From Lysobacter antibioticus (GTDB lineage: Bacteria > Pseudomonadota > Gammaproteobacteria > Xanthomonadales > Xanthomonadaceae): a stretch of DNA of 64,000 bases. Position numbers and translations under genes: made by a program. Under the pieces are notes generated by a model. It was not told where the DNA came from. It made no database searches and saw only the letters and a program-made list of their open reading frames with translations. Below, one piece after another: positions 18,371 through 28,816 of the stretch (position 1 is its first letter; each line of letters opens with the position of its first letter). The stretch spans positions 470,171-534,170 of the forward strand of contig NZ_CP013141.1 in assembly GCF_001442535.1 (NCBI RefSeq). Reading direction: 5' to 3'.

Positions 18371-18405
18371 GAAAGGCGCGCGTATCCACGCGCGCCTTTT
18401 CGTTT
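18371..18405 (+). terminator. Rho-independent terminator
   Basis: An 11-bp GC-rich stem (AAAGGCGCGCG and its complement) with a small loop is followed by TTTTCGTTTTT. It lies 235 bases past the lipoprotein stop, so it would end that transcript or an unseen one. Confidence 0.75.
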
Positions 18406-18504
18406 TTGATCAATAACTTAGTCGTCCGCCGGCGAGTGCCGCGGCGATGCGTCCAAGGGCGACCGGCGCTGCCGGTGCCGATGCCTGGCCCAAACGACAG
18501 GCAA

Positions 18505-18619
18505 TAAAAAGGGGCCGAATGTCCCCCGACATTCGGCCCCCCAGCTTCCCCCGCGAGCGCTTGGCCAGCCCCTGTTCCAATTCCAGCCGGCGTCATGCGC
18601 CTGCCCCGCAAGGTGCACT
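18505..18619 (-). ncRNA. Candidate sigma-54-dependent small RNA
   Basis: On the minus strand a sigma-54-like promoter at 18629-18645 is followed about 115 bases later by a perfect 13-bp hairpin and a T run. Nothing on this strand is a recognised gene, although the frame ATGACGCCGGCT is open. The transcript would run from about 18619 to 18505. It is an inference from the promoter-terminator pairing; the body has no family resemblance I can name. Confidence 0.4.
18506..18540 (-). terminator. Rho-independent terminator of the candidate small RNA
   Basis: GGGGCCGAATGTC at 18511-18523 and its complement at 18528-18540 form a perfect 13-bp stem with a 4-base loop. On the minus strand it is followed by TTTTTATTG; on the plus strand no T run follows, so it works leftward. 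No protein gene ends here. Confidence 0.75.
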
Positions 18620-18628
18620 TAGTACCCA

Positions 18629-18645
18629 AGCATGAAGTGTGCCAA
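18629..18645 (-). promoter_or_regulatory. Sigma-54-like (-24/-12) promoter
   Basis: Read on the minus strand the bases are TTGGCACACTTCATGCT. The invariant GG and GC are separated by exactly ten bases as the RpoN consensus (YTGGCACGNNNNTTGCW) needs, and only two other positions differ. Confidence 0.45.
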
Positions 18646-18738
18646 GCCCGGGTGAAGACGGCCGACCCGCCGTCTGGCCTAAAATCTGCGTCCTGAGCGT
18701 CGCTTCCGACGACGGTGCGACCGTGGTGCCTTGAACCG

Positions 18739-20628
<1,890 letters not shown>

Positions 20629-20636
20629 GACTCTCG

Positions 20637-20712
20637 GGAATCGGGAATCGGGAATCGGGAATCGGGAATCGGGAATCGGGACTCGGGACTCGGGATTCGG
20701 GATTCCCGATTC
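20637..20712. repeat. Seven-base tandem repeat GGGAATC
   Basis: About ten units of GGGAATC or close forms (GGGACTC, GGGATTC) follow the mnmG stop, then an inverted CCCGATTC, so the end can fold back. The same unit occurs at 43419-43445 and 63388-63481. Confidence 0.85.
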
Positions 20713-20764
20713 GGGGTTCCGGATTCGCGGTCGAGTCCGATGACCGGCAAGACGCTCTTGCCGT

Positions 20765-20800
20765 TCCCCCCTTTGTAGAAGGGGGTAGGGCGGATTTGCT
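20765..20800. repeat. Half copy of the CCCCCTTT/AAGGGGG element
   Basis: The words CCCCCCTTTGTAGAAGGGGG and GGATTTGCT match the right half of the inverted-repeat element seen complete at 57535-57693. It lies between mnmG and opgD. Confidence 0.6.
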
Positions 20801-20829
20801 GTTGCTTGTGCCTTCCGCGGCGCCGCCGC

Positions 20830-22419
20830 TCAATACAGCTTGCGTTCGCTCTTCGCCGGCGGCGACCACTGATACAACCACGTCTCGCTCAGCGCACCGC
20901 TGGCGTCCTTGAGGAACAAGCGCATATCGATCTGTTCGGTCGAGTCGCCCTGCGGGACGGCGTCGAACATCACCCGGTAGCCGCCGATCTCGTGCAGCGG
21001 CCGGCACGACACGGTTTCGAGTTTGCCCTGGCCGATCTGCAACACCGGCTCGACCGTCGCATTGCGCTTGGCCAGCTCGGCCAACGGGCCGCCGGCGAAG
21101 TCGACGGCGAAACGCGAGGAGAAGTAATCGCGTTTGAAGCCGATGCGGCCGCCCAGGCCGGTGCGGGTGGCGACGCAGTGAGCGAGCTTCGGCGTCGCCG
21201 GCGGCATCGCGCCCCAGTACAGGCGGTAGCCGAACAGCAGTTCCTGCCCGGGCTGCGGCTTGGCGCGCGGGTTCCAGAACGCGACGATGTTGTCGAAGGA
21301 TTCGTCGACGGTCGGGATCTCCACCAACTGCACCGAGCCCGCGCCCCAGCCCTGCTTGGGTTCGACCCACAGGCAGGGGCGCTTCTCGTAGAACACGCCG
21401 TCGTCCTGGTAATGGTCGAAGTTGCGGTCGCGCTGCAGCAGGCCGAAGCCGCGCGGGTTGTCGTCGGCGAACATGTTGAAACGCAACTGCGTCGGGTTGC
21501 ACAGCGGGCGCCAGATCCATTCGCCGCTGCCGGTCCACATCGCCAGACCGTCGGTGTCGTGGATCTCCGGACGCCAGTCCCAGTCCATGCGGCGGTCGTT
21601 CTCGCCGACCTGGTACATGCTCGTGCACGGGCCCAGGCCCATGCGTTCGATGGTCTTGCGCGGATACAACGCGCAATCGATGTCCATCAACAGCACATCC
21701 CCGGGGGTGATCGCGAAGCGGTAGGCGCCGGCGATGCTCGGCGAATCGAGCAGCGCATAGACCACCAAGGTGTCCGACTGCGGGTTCGGGCGTTCCAGCC
21801 AGTAGGCGGTGAAATCCGGGAACTCCTCGGCGCGGCCGGTGCCGGTGTCGATGGCCAGGCCGCGCGCCGACTGGCCGTACTGGCCTTCGCCGCCGACCGC
21901 GCGGAAATAGCTCGCGCCAAGGAAGGCGGCGAAGTCGCGCTCGGGGTCCTTGCGGGTGTTGAGGCGGAAGCCGGCGAAACCCAGGTCGGCCGGCAGCGGC
22001 TTGCCGTCCAGGCCGCTGCGGGCGCGGTCGAACATCGCCGGGTCGTAGACGATCTCGCGGGCCTGGCCTCCGTCGACCTCGTACATGCGCACGGCCGATT
22101 TGAAGAACAGGCCGAGGTGGAAGAACTGGCCCAGGAAACGGGTGTCGTCCTGCGCCCATAGGGCGTGGTCGCGGCGGAAACGGATCGACTGGTACTGGTC
22201 CCAGTTCATCGCTTCCACCGCCGGCGGCAGGGTGGTGCTGCGCGGCGCGTAGGCGCGTTCGGCGAGCGCGCGGGCCTGGCCCTTGAGCGCGGCGAAATCG
22301 AAGGGCCGGGCCGGGCCGAGCTTGGTCGTACCGGGCGCGGCCCAGGCGAGCGCCGGTAACGGCAGGCCGAGAGTGGCCAGGGTGCCGGCCGCGGATTTGA
22401 GGAACTGGCGTCGGATCAT
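20830..22419 (-). CDS. opgD: Glucan biosynthesis protein D (OpgD)
   Basis: OpgD (MdoD) is a periplasmic protein that shapes osmoregulated periplasmic glucans. The 529-residue protein starts with a Tat signal (RRQFLKSAAG) and carries the OpgG/D beta-sandwich blocks such as FDFAALKGQARALAERAY, GASYFRAVG and WVEPKQGWGAGSVQLVEIPT. The ATG at 22419 is preferred over an upstream TTG because it puts the twin arginine at the usual place. No opgH or opgG lies beside it. Confidence 0.93.
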   Translation of the reverse strand: MIRRQFLKSAAGTLATLGLPLPALAWAAPGTTKLGPARPFDFAALKGQARALAERAYAPRSTTLPPAVEAMNWDQYQSIRFRRDHALWAQDDTRFLGQFFHLGLFFKSAVRMYEVDGGQAREIVYDPAMFDRARSGLDGKPLPADLGFAGFRLNTRKDPERDFAAFLGASYFRAVGGEGQYGQSARGLAIDTGTGRAEEFPDFTAYWLERPNPQSDTLVVYALLDSPSIAGAYRFAITPGDVLLMDIDCALYPRKTIERMGLGPCTSMYQVGENDRRMDWDWRPEIHDTDGLAMWTGSGEWIWRPLCNPTQLRFNMFADDNPRGFGLLQRDRNFDHYQDDGVFYEKRPCLWVEPKQGWGAGSVQLVEIPTVDESFDNIVAFWNPRAKPQPGQELLFGYRLYWGAMPPATPKLAHCVATRTGLGGRIGFKRDYFSSRFAVDFAGGPLAELAKRNATVEPVLQIGQGKLETVSCRPLHEIGGYRVMFDAVPQGDSTEQIDMRLFLKDASGALSETWLYQWSPPAKSERKLY

Positions 22420-22657
22420 TGGGGGAAGGCGACGTCGTGGCAACAGGACTGAACATGCTAGCCAATAGCGGCGCGGCGTTGGTTATGCCGGCGTTGAGGC
22501 ACCGCCTCGCCAGGGAGGACGGCCGGCTTTCGGCTCCTTCTTCCGCGGACTGGAGCGGGTTGGGGCGAGGGCAGCAGAGTCGGCATCGCCACGGCTTCCA
22601 TCGCCCGGCCACGCCCGCCGAAAACCGCCCGCGGCCGAAGCCTCTTAGAATATCGCC

Positions 22658-24334
22658 ATGCTTCGACTCACCGACCTCCGATTGCCGCTGGACCACCCGG
22701 CCAGCGCGCTCACCGACGCCATCCTTGCCCGCCTCGGCATCGCCGCGGACGAACTGACCGCCTACACCATCGCCAAGCGCAGCTACGACGCGCGCAAGCG
22801 CGGCGGCATCGTGCTGATCTATTCGATCGACGTGGACACGCCGCGCGAGGCCGAGATCCTGCAGCGCCTGCAGGCCGCCGAAACCGCGGTGCCGGTGGAG
22901 GATGCGAAGAAGGGCGCGGGCGACACCGGCAAGGTGCTGCCGACCCCCGACACCGATTACAAATTCGTCGCCCGTACGCCGGAGGCGCTGCCGCTGCGCC
23001 CGATCGTGATCGGCATGGGCCCCTGCGGCCTGTTCGCCGGCCTGATCCTGGCGCAGATGGGCTTCCGCCCGATCATCCTGGAACGCGGCAAGGCGGTGCG
23101 CGAACGCACCGTCGACACCTTCGGCCTGTGGCGCAAGCGCGTGCTCAATCCGGAGTCGAACGTGCAGTTCGGCGAAGGCGGCGCCGGCACTTTCTCCGAC
23201 GGCAAGCTCTACAGCCAGATCAGTGACAAGCTGCATCACGGCCGCAAGGTGCTGACCGAGTTCGTCAAGGCCGGCGCGCCGGAGGAAATCCTCTACGTCA
23301 GCAAGCCGCATATCGGCACCTTCCGCCTGGTCTCGATGGTCGAGAACATGCGCGAGACCATCGAATCGCTCGGCGGCGAGATCCGTTTCTCGCAGCGGGT
23401 CGAGGACGTGCTGATCGAAGACGGGCAGTTGCGCGGCGTGACCCTCGCCGACGGCGGCGAGTTGCGCGCCGATCATGTCGTGTTCGCGGTCGGCCACAGT
23501 GCGCGCGACACTTTCGCGATGCTGCACGAGCGCGGCGTGTTCATGGAGGCCAAGCCGTTCTCGATCGGCTTCCGCATCGAGCATCCGCAGTCGCTGATCG
23601 ACCGCGCCCGCTTCGGGCCGCAAGCCGGCCACGAGATTCTCGGCGCGGCCGACTACAAACTCGTGCATCACTGCCGCAATGGCCGTTCGGTCTACAGCTT
23701 CTGCATGTGCCCCGGCGGCACCGTGGTCGCGGCGGCGAGCGAACCCGGGCGGGTGGTCACCAACGGCATGAGCCAGTACTCGCGCAACGAACGCAACGCC
23801 AATGCCGCGATCGTGGTCGGCATCACCCCCGAGGACTACAAGGCCTACGACGACAGTGGCAGTCCGCTCGCCGGCATCGCCCTGCAGCGGCACTGGGAGG
23901 CGCAGGCCTTCGCCCTGGGCGGCGGCGAATACGAAGCGCCGGGCCAGACCGTCGGCGATTTCCTGGCCGGGCGGCCTTCGACCGCGCTCGGCGCGGTGCA
24001 GCCCTCGTACACGCCGGGCGTGCGTCTGAGCGACTTGAGCGCGTCGTTGCCGGATTACGCGATTGCGGCGATACGCGAAGCGCTGCCGGCCTTCGACAAG
24101 CAGCTCAAGGGCTTCGCCATGCCCGATGCGATGTTGACCGGCGTGGAGACGCGCACCTCCTCGCCGGTGCGCATCACCCGCGGCCCCGACGGCCACAGCC
24201 TCAACACCCGCGGCCTGTTCCCGGCCGGCGAAGGCGCGGGCTATGGCGGCGGCATCCTGTCGGCGGCGGTGGACGGCATCAAGACCGCCGAGGCGGTGGC
24301 GCTGAGCATCATGGCCGGCCTCGGCCGAGCCTGA
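22658..24334 (+). CDS. NAD(P)/FAD-dependent dehydrogenase (COG2509 type)
   Basis: The 558-residue flavoprotein has an N-terminal 90-residue alpha/beta part, the dinucleotide-binding PIVIGMGPCGLFAGLILAQ near residue 113, the block NVQFGEGGAGTFSDGKLYSQI, and a C-terminal LFPAGEGAGYGGGILSAAVDGIK. This is the uncharacterised FAD-dependent dehydrogenase family of COG2509. A CMCPGGTVV segment is also typical. No substrate is known. It diverges from opgD and has no operon partner. Confidence 0.88.
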   Translation: MLRLTDLRLPLDHPASALTDAILARLGIAADELTAYTIAKRSYDARKRGGIVLIYSIDVDTPREAEILQRLQAAETAVPVEDAKKGAGDTGKVLPTPDTDYKFVARTPEALPLRPIVIGMGPCGLFAGLILAQMGFRPIILERGKAVRERTVDTFGLWRKRVLNPESNVQFGEGGAGTFSDGKLYSQISDKLHHGRKVLTEFVKAGAPEEILYVSKPHIGTFRLVSMVENMRETIESLGGEIRFSQRVEDVLIEDGQLRGVTLADGGELRADHVVFAVGHSARDTFAMLHERGVFMEAKPFSIGFRIEHPQSLIDRARFGPQAGHEILGAADYKLVHHCRNGRSVYSFCMCPGGTVVAAASEPGRVVTNGMSQYSRNERNANAAIVVGITPEDYKAYDDSGSPLAGIALQRHWEAQAFALGGGEYEAPGQTVGDFLAGRPSTALGAVQPSYTPGVRLSDLSASLPDYAIAAIREALPAFDKQLKGFAMPDAMLTGVETRTSSPVRITRGPDGHSLNTRGLFPAGEGAGYGGGILSAAVDGIKTAEAVALSIMAGLGRA

Positions 24335-24422
24335 GGCGCGCGCAAAGCGGCGGCGGTCCGATTCTGGTGCGATTCGAGCCCGCAGACCGGATGGTTCGGC
24401 CTGGATGAAGCCCTGGGTATTC

Positions 24423-24521
24423 GGCTCCGCCGAAGTAAAGCGGAGCCCGCCTTCGCGGGAACGACGGTAGGTGGGCTGTGCAATGTTCCTCCCAGCCCGT
24501 CATCCCCGCGTAGGCGGGGAT
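24423..24521. repeat. REP-type intergenic palindromes
   Basis: Two short palindromes lie in the 418-base gap after the FAD-dehydrogenase: GGCTCCGC...GCGGAGCC (24423-24447) and ATCCCCGC...GCGGGGAT (24502-24521). The second has the GTCATCCCCGCG/GCGGGGATCCAG form common in proteobacterial intergenic repeats. The rest of the gap (to 24752) shows no gene. Confidence 0.7.
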
Positions 24522-24752
24522 CCAGAGACTTCAGCGTTCTGCTTCAGCGAAGCCCTGGCTTCTCGCCCGCGCAGGATCCAAAGATTCCGTGTTTCGTCCC
24601 GCCACCGCGTCCTGTCCCCCGATTGCGCAAGCCATGTGCGCAATCGGTCGACCGCGCCCGACGGCGTCCGGCCATGCCGAATGGCAGGGGGCAGGGCGGA
24701 CGCGATGGGTAGGATGCGGGATCCCGCCCGTGTCGCGTCGCCGGAGTCTTCC

Positions 24753-26651
24753 ATGGTTCGTACGATCCACGCCGTCCTGCCCCTGCTGATCGCCGCGCTC
24801 CTGCCGTTCTCGAACGCGGGCGCCCAGACCGTCGCGCCGCGCGACCTGCCTTATCCGGGCACCTTGCAGCTCGACGTCGATGCGACCGACCTGGCGCGGC
24901 GCGTACTGCACGTGCGCCAACGCATTCCGGTGCAGCCCGGCGCGCTGACCCTGCTGTTTCCGCAGTGGATCCAGGGCAACCATTCGCCGACCGGGCCGAT
25001 CGACAAGCTCGCCGGCCTGCGCCTGCGCGGCAACGGCCAGACCATCGCCTGGCAGCGCGATCCGCTCGACGTCTACGCCTTCAAGCTGGTCGTGCCCGAG
25101 GGCGTGAGCGAGCTGGAAGCGAGCTTCGACATGCTTACCCCGACCGGCGGCAACCAGGGCCGGGTGGTGATGACCGCGGACATGCTCAACGTGCAATGGA
25201 ACCAGGTTGCGCTGTATCCGGCCGGGTATTACGCGCGCGGCATCCAGATCGTGCCGAGCCTGAAACTGCCGGCGGGTTGGCAGGCGGGCACCGCGCTCGA
25301 GCTCGACTCGCGCCAGGGCGACAGCCTGCGTTACCGCGCGGTGCCGTTCGACACTCTGCTCGATTCGCCGGTCTTCGCCGGGCGCCATTTCAAGCAGATC
25401 GATCTGGCTGCCGATGCGAAGACGCCGGTGCGCCTGAACGTGGTCGCCGATGCGGCCAAGTACCTGGAAGCCAAGCCCGAGCAGATCAAGCTGCATCGCG
25501 AACTGGTCAGCCAGGCGTTCAAATTGTTCGGCTCGCGTCCGTTCGATCGCTACGATTTCCTGTTCTCGCTGTCGGGCCAGATGAGCGGCATCGGCCTGGA
25601 GCATCACCGCTCCAGCGAGAACGGTCTGGACGTCGACTACTTCACCGGTTGGGACGGCGGCAGCGCCATCAACCGCGATCTGCTCGCGCACGAATTCGCC
25701 CATTCCTGGAACGGCAAGTACCGTCGCCCGGGCGGTATCGCCGCGCCCAACTTCAATGTCCCGCTCAGCGACAGCCTGCTCTGGGTCTACGAGGGCCAGA
25801 CCCAGTATTGGGGTTATGTACTGACCGCGCGTTCGGGGTTGTGGAAGCCGGAACTCGCGCGCGAAGCGCTGGCGCAGGTCGCCGCGCGTTACAGCCACGA
25901 CCGTCCCGGCCTGGCCTGGCGCGCATTGCAAGACACCACCTACGACCCGGTGATCGCCCAGCGCCGGCCCAAGTCGTATGCCAGTTATCAGCTCAGCGAG
26001 GATTACTATCAGGGCGGGCAGCTGGTGTGGCTGGCGGTCGACGCCAAGCTGCGCACGCTCAGCGGCGACAAGCGTTCGCTCGACGATTTCGCCCGCGTGT
26101 TCTTCGCCGGCGAGAACGGCGACTACCGGGTCAAGCCCTACGAATTCGAGGACGTGGTCGCCGCGCTCAACGGCGTAGCCGCCTTCGACTGGGCCGCGTT
26201 CTTGCGCGAGCGCATCGACGGTAACGCGCCGCCGGTCGACGGCCTGGCCGCGAGCGGTTGGAAACTGGTGTTCACCGACACGCCGGGCGAATTCCAGAAA
26301 CTCGCCGAGGGCGAGCGCAAGGCGGTCGATCTCACCTATTCGCTCGGCATGAGCGTGTCGAACGGCGATTCCTCGGTGAACAGCGTGCGCTGGGACGGCC
26401 CGGCCTTCGACGCCGGCATCGCCCCGGGCAACACCGTGCTCGCGGTCAACGGCTATGCGAGCAACGGCGAACGGCTCAAGGACGCGATCACCGCGGCCAA
26501 GGACGGTCAGCACCCGATCGAGTTGCTGATCAAGAACGGCGATGCCATCAAGACCGTGCGCATCGACTACCGCGAAGGCCTGAAGTACCCGAAGCTGGAA
26601 CGCATCGAGGGCACGCCGGATCGTCTGTCGAAGATCTACGCGCCGAAGTAG
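24753..26651 (+). CDS. M61 family glycyl aminopeptidase-like protease with PDZ domain
   Basis: The 632-residue protein has a signal peptide ending near AGAQ, then the M61 N-terminal domain, the zinc-binding HEFAH at residues 313-317 followed by SWNGK, and the downstream LLWVYEGQTQYWG carrying the third ligand glutamate. The C-terminal 90 residues form a PDZ domain (GPAFDAGIAPGNTVLAVNG). M61 enzymes cleave N-terminal Gly and Ala residues. CCGGAG precedes the ATG at 24753. Secretion implies a periplasmic or extracellular peptide-scavenging role. Confidence 0.93.
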   Translation: MVRTIHAVLPLLIAALLPFSNAGAQTVAPRDLPYPGTLQLDVDATDLARRVLHVRQRIPVQPGALTLLFPQWIQGNHSPTGPIDKLAGLRLRGNGQTIAWQRDPLDVYAFKLVVPEGVSELEASFDMLTPTGGNQGRVVMTADMLNVQWNQVALYPAGYYARGIQIVPSLKLPAGWQAGTALELDSRQGDSLRYRAVPFDTLLDSPVFAGRHFKQIDLAADAKTPVRLNVVADAAKYLEAKPEQIKLHRELVSQAFKLFGSRPFDRYDFLFSLSGQMSGIGLEHHRSSENGLDVDYFTGWDGGSAINRDLLAHEFAHSWNGKYRRPGGIAAPNFNVPLSDSLLWVYEGQTQYWGYVLTARSGLWKPELAREALAQVAARYSHDRPGLAWRALQDTTYDPVIAQRRPKSYASYQLSEDYYQGGQLVWLAVDAKLRTLSGDKRSLDDFARVFFAGENGDYRVKPYEFEDVVAALNGVAAFDWAAFLRERIDGNAPPVDGLAASGWKLVFTDTPGEFQKLAEGERKAVDLTYSLGMSVSNGDSSVNSVRWDGPAFDAGIAPGNTVLAVNGYASNGERLKDAITAAKDGQHPIELLIKNGDAIKTVRIDYREGLKYPKLERIEGTPDRLSKIYAPK

Positions 26652-26695
26652 AGCGATACTTCGTCATCGTCGATGTTCAACAGGAGACCCGGACC

Positions 26696-26992
26696 ATGTA
26701 CGGATTGATCGGCAAGATGAAAGCCGCCGCCGGCCAGCGCGATGCCCTGATCGCGATCCTGCTCGACGGCATCGATGCCATGCCCGGCTGCCTCAGCTAT
26801 GTGGTCGCGCGCGACCCCAAGGACGCCGATGCGATCTGGATCAGCGAAGTCTGGGACAGCCAGGACAGTCATCGCGCCTCCTTGGCCTTGCCGTCGGTGC
26901 AGGCCGCGATCGCGAAGGCGAAGCCGATCATCGCCGGTTTCGAGGAACACCACGAGACCGAGCCGGTCGGCGGCCACGGTCTGGGCGGCTGA
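26696..26992 (+). CDS. Antibiotic biosynthesis monooxygenase (ABM) family protein
   Basis: The 98-residue protein has the ferredoxin-like ABM fold: MYGLIGKMKAAAGQRDALIAILL, a central GCLSYVVARDPKDADAIWISEVW, and a helix with HRASLALPSVQAAIAKAKPII. Such proteins act as small quinol oxygenases or heme-degrading enzymes, but many have no known reaction. CAGGAG lies in front of the ATG. It follows the M61 gene by 44 bases and may share its transcript. Confidence 0.85.
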   Translation: MYGLIGKMKAAAGQRDALIAILLDGIDAMPGCLSYVVARDPKDADAIWISEVWDSQDSHRASLALPSVQAAIAKAKPIIAGFEEHHETEPVGGHGLGG

Positions 26993-26998
26993 CACTGA

Positions 26999-27583
26999 TC
27001 AGGTCGAGTCCTGCTTCGTCGGCGCTTCCGCGGTTGGCGTCGCCGCGCGCCGTCGCCACAGCATGCTGCGCAGCACGCCGTCGCGGCGGATCAGGCCGTG
27101 GTACAGCGCCGCCGCGGCGTGCAGCAGGATCAAACCGAACAGCGAATACGCCAATACCCGATGCAGCCCGCGCAGGACCGCGAACCAGTCGGCATCGAAC
27201 GGCGCGATCGCCGGCAGGCGCAGGCTCTCGCTCAGCATGACCGGATAGCCGCCGGCCGAGAGCATCGCCCAGCCGACCAGCGGCAAGGCCAGCATCAACG
27301 CGTACAACAGCCAATGCGAGGCCTGCGCGGCGATGCGTTGCAACGCCGGCAGATCGGCCGGCAACGACGGCGGCGCGCGCCACAGGCGCAGGATCAAACG
27401 CAGCACCGCCAACACCAGGATCGCCGCGCCGAGCGGCTTGTGCAGCGCCAGCAGCCAGCTGTGGCGCGCCGAGACGCTGGCGACCATACCCACGCCGACG
27501 AACAGCATCGTCAGCACCATCGCCGCCATCAGCCAATGCAGCACGCGGGCCGGCCACCAGAACAATTCGGTATCGCGATTCAT
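26999..27583 (-). CDS. Cytochrome b561-family membrane protein
   Basis: The 194-residue protein has four membrane helices with histidines placed as heme ligands: RVLHWLMA, LHKPLG, SHWLLYALM and LLHAAAALYH. This is the bacterial di-heme b561 family that passes electrons between the quinol pool and a periplasmic partner. It overlaps the catalase gene by four bases (ATGA), so it probably supplies electrons to, or is made with, the catalase-like protein. A basic C terminus (RRRAATP) should be cytoplasmic. Confidence 0.92.
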   Translation of the reverse strand: MNRDTELFWWPARVLHWLMAAMVLTMLFVGVGMVASVSARHSWLLALHKPLGAAILVLAVLRLILRLWRAPPSLPADLPALQRIAAQASHWLLYALMLALPLVGWAMLSAGGYPVMLSESLRLPAIAPFDADWFAVLRGLHRVLAYSLFGLILLHAAAALYHGLIRRDGVLRSMLWRRRAATPTAEAPTKQDST

Positions 27584-28674
27584 CGATGTGGTTCCTGTGC
27601 GTGAACGGCGGCGCCGCCGGCCTGCTCGGCGGTGCGGCGACGATAGGATTCGGCATAGGCCGACGAGCGCGCCGGCAGCAGCGGGTCGTCGGACCCGGCG
27701 ATGCCCGCCGGCAGGATCAGCGGATCGAAGTTGATATCGCGGCACGCGCCTTGCGCCTGCGGCTCGCTGCGTTCGAGCACGACGCTGCCCGCGTCGATCT
27801 CCGGACGGTCCTGCGGCCAGATGCGGGTCGCATCGGCGGTCGGGTCGTCGGCCTGGCCGAGGGTCACCAGCAGGCGCCAGCGCAGCGGAGCTTGCGCCAG
27901 CCGTCGCCTGAGTTCGCTCTCCAGAAGATCCTCGGGCGGCGGCGCGGGCGCGACGCCTTCGGGGCCGTTGTCGGCGACGACACGCCAACGCACCGCGTGG
28001 CGAGTGCCTGCGGCATCGACGAAGTAGAACGCGTTGAGACCGTAGTAGGTCTCGGTGGCGTAGCTCGCCGACGGTTTGTGATTCTTGGCCCAGGCGCGGA
28101 ACGCTGAAGTTTCCGGGTGCGCGGCGAAGAACGCCGCTTGCTTGGCCGGGTCGGGCTTGCCGGTGGCGGGGTCGGGCCGCCCCGCCGCCAGTTGTTCGTA
28201 GAACGCTTGCGGCGTGGCGACCGGAAACACCGGCATGCTGTTCATGCCGGTGCGCCACTGCTGGCCGTCGGCCTGGGTCAGGCGCAGGGCGAGGCTGCGG
28301 ATGGGCACACCGAAATCCGGCGCATGCGGGTTGCCGCCGGGAATCGCGAAGCGGCCGACCAAGGGGGTGCGGCCAGGCGCGAACAAGGCCGCCTTCGAAT
28401 AGCGGGCGGCCTGGCCGTTGCTGTCGAAATGTCCGATCACGCAGACGCCCTTGGCGTGGTTGCGGCGATAGCCCGGATGCAGGCCGCCGTTGACCTGCAG
28501 GCGGTCGACGATGCGCTGCGGAGTAAGACGGTGCGGGTCGAGCCAACCACCGACATAGCCGAACGCGGCGGTGACGCCGGTCACGGCGGCGGCGATCAGG
28601 GCCCAGCGTGCGAGCGGGAAGGGCGGTCGAAGGGGGCGGTCGGTCGGGTCTGGCGGTGGCGTGGGCGAGGACAT
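27580..28674 (-). CDS. Catalase-family peroxidase (SrpA type), membrane-anchored
   Basis: The 364-residue protein belongs to the small catalase-like peroxidase group. An N-terminal membrane helix (about residues 22-42) anchors it, so the heme domain faces the periplasm. The distal histidine is in the block RNHAKGVCVIGHFDSNG, the Asn-rich region NGLNAFYFVDAAGTRH follows, and the proximal tyrosine should be in the final ARSSAYAESYRRR. With the b561 partner it could act as a quinol-dependent peroxidase; that coupling is inferred. Confidence 0.9.
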   Translation of the reverse strand: MSSPTPPPDPTDRPLRPPFPLARWALIAAAVTGVTAAFGYVGGWLDPHRLTPQRIVDRLQVNGGLHPGYRRNHAKGVCVIGHFDSNGQAARYSKAALFAPGRTPLVGRFAIPGGNPHAPDFGVPIRSLALRLTQADGQQWRTGMNSMPVFPVATPQAFYEQLAAGRPDPATGKPDPAKQAAFFAAHPETSAFRAWAKNHKPSASYATETYYGLNAFYFVDAAGTRHAVRWRVVADNGPEGVAPAPPPEDLLESELRRRLAQAPLRWRLLVTLGQADDPTADATRIWPQDRPEIDAGSVVLERSEPQAQGACRDINFDPLILPAGIAGSDDPLLPARSSAYAESYRRRTAEQAGGAAVHAQEPHR

Positions 28675-28718
28675 GCGGGCGCTCGGGTTGGGGACGCGGG
28701 GCGGGGTTGTGTGGGTAC

Positions 28719-28743
28719 GACGCACGCCGGCGAGGTTTATTCC
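28719..28743 (-). promoter_or_regulatory. ECF-type promoter of the catalase/b561 operon
   Basis: On the minus strand GGAATAAAC (28743 to 28735), 12 bases, then CGTC (28722 to 28719) give a bipartite ECF-type promoter 45 bases from the catalase start. It matches exactly, in both elements and spacing, the promoter facing the sigma gene. Confidence 0.7.
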
Positions 28744-28752
28744 CGAGCTCGC

Positions 28753-28777
28753 GGAATAAACTGCGGCCAGCGGCGTC
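28753..28777 (+). promoter_or_regulatory. ECF-type promoter of the sigma/anti-sigma operon
   Basis: GGAATAAAC at 28753-28761, a 12-base spacer and CGTC at 28774-28777 lie 40 bases ahead of the ECF sigma gene. The two -35 elements are only nine bases apart, in mirror image, around CGAGCTCGC. Confidence 0.7.
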
Positions 28778-28816
28778 CCACTTAGAGATCCCCCGACCTG
28801 CGTCCACGGACCGCTC

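Noticed and set aside
20637..20712. CRISPR or VNTR origin for the GGGAATC tract
   Set aside because: Units are seven bases with no spacers; it is a simple tandem repeat.
24335..24752. A tRNA-like sequence (GATTCGAGCC) near 24370
   Set aside because: No cloverleaf with acceptor pairing can be made around it; it is chance similarity to a T-loop.
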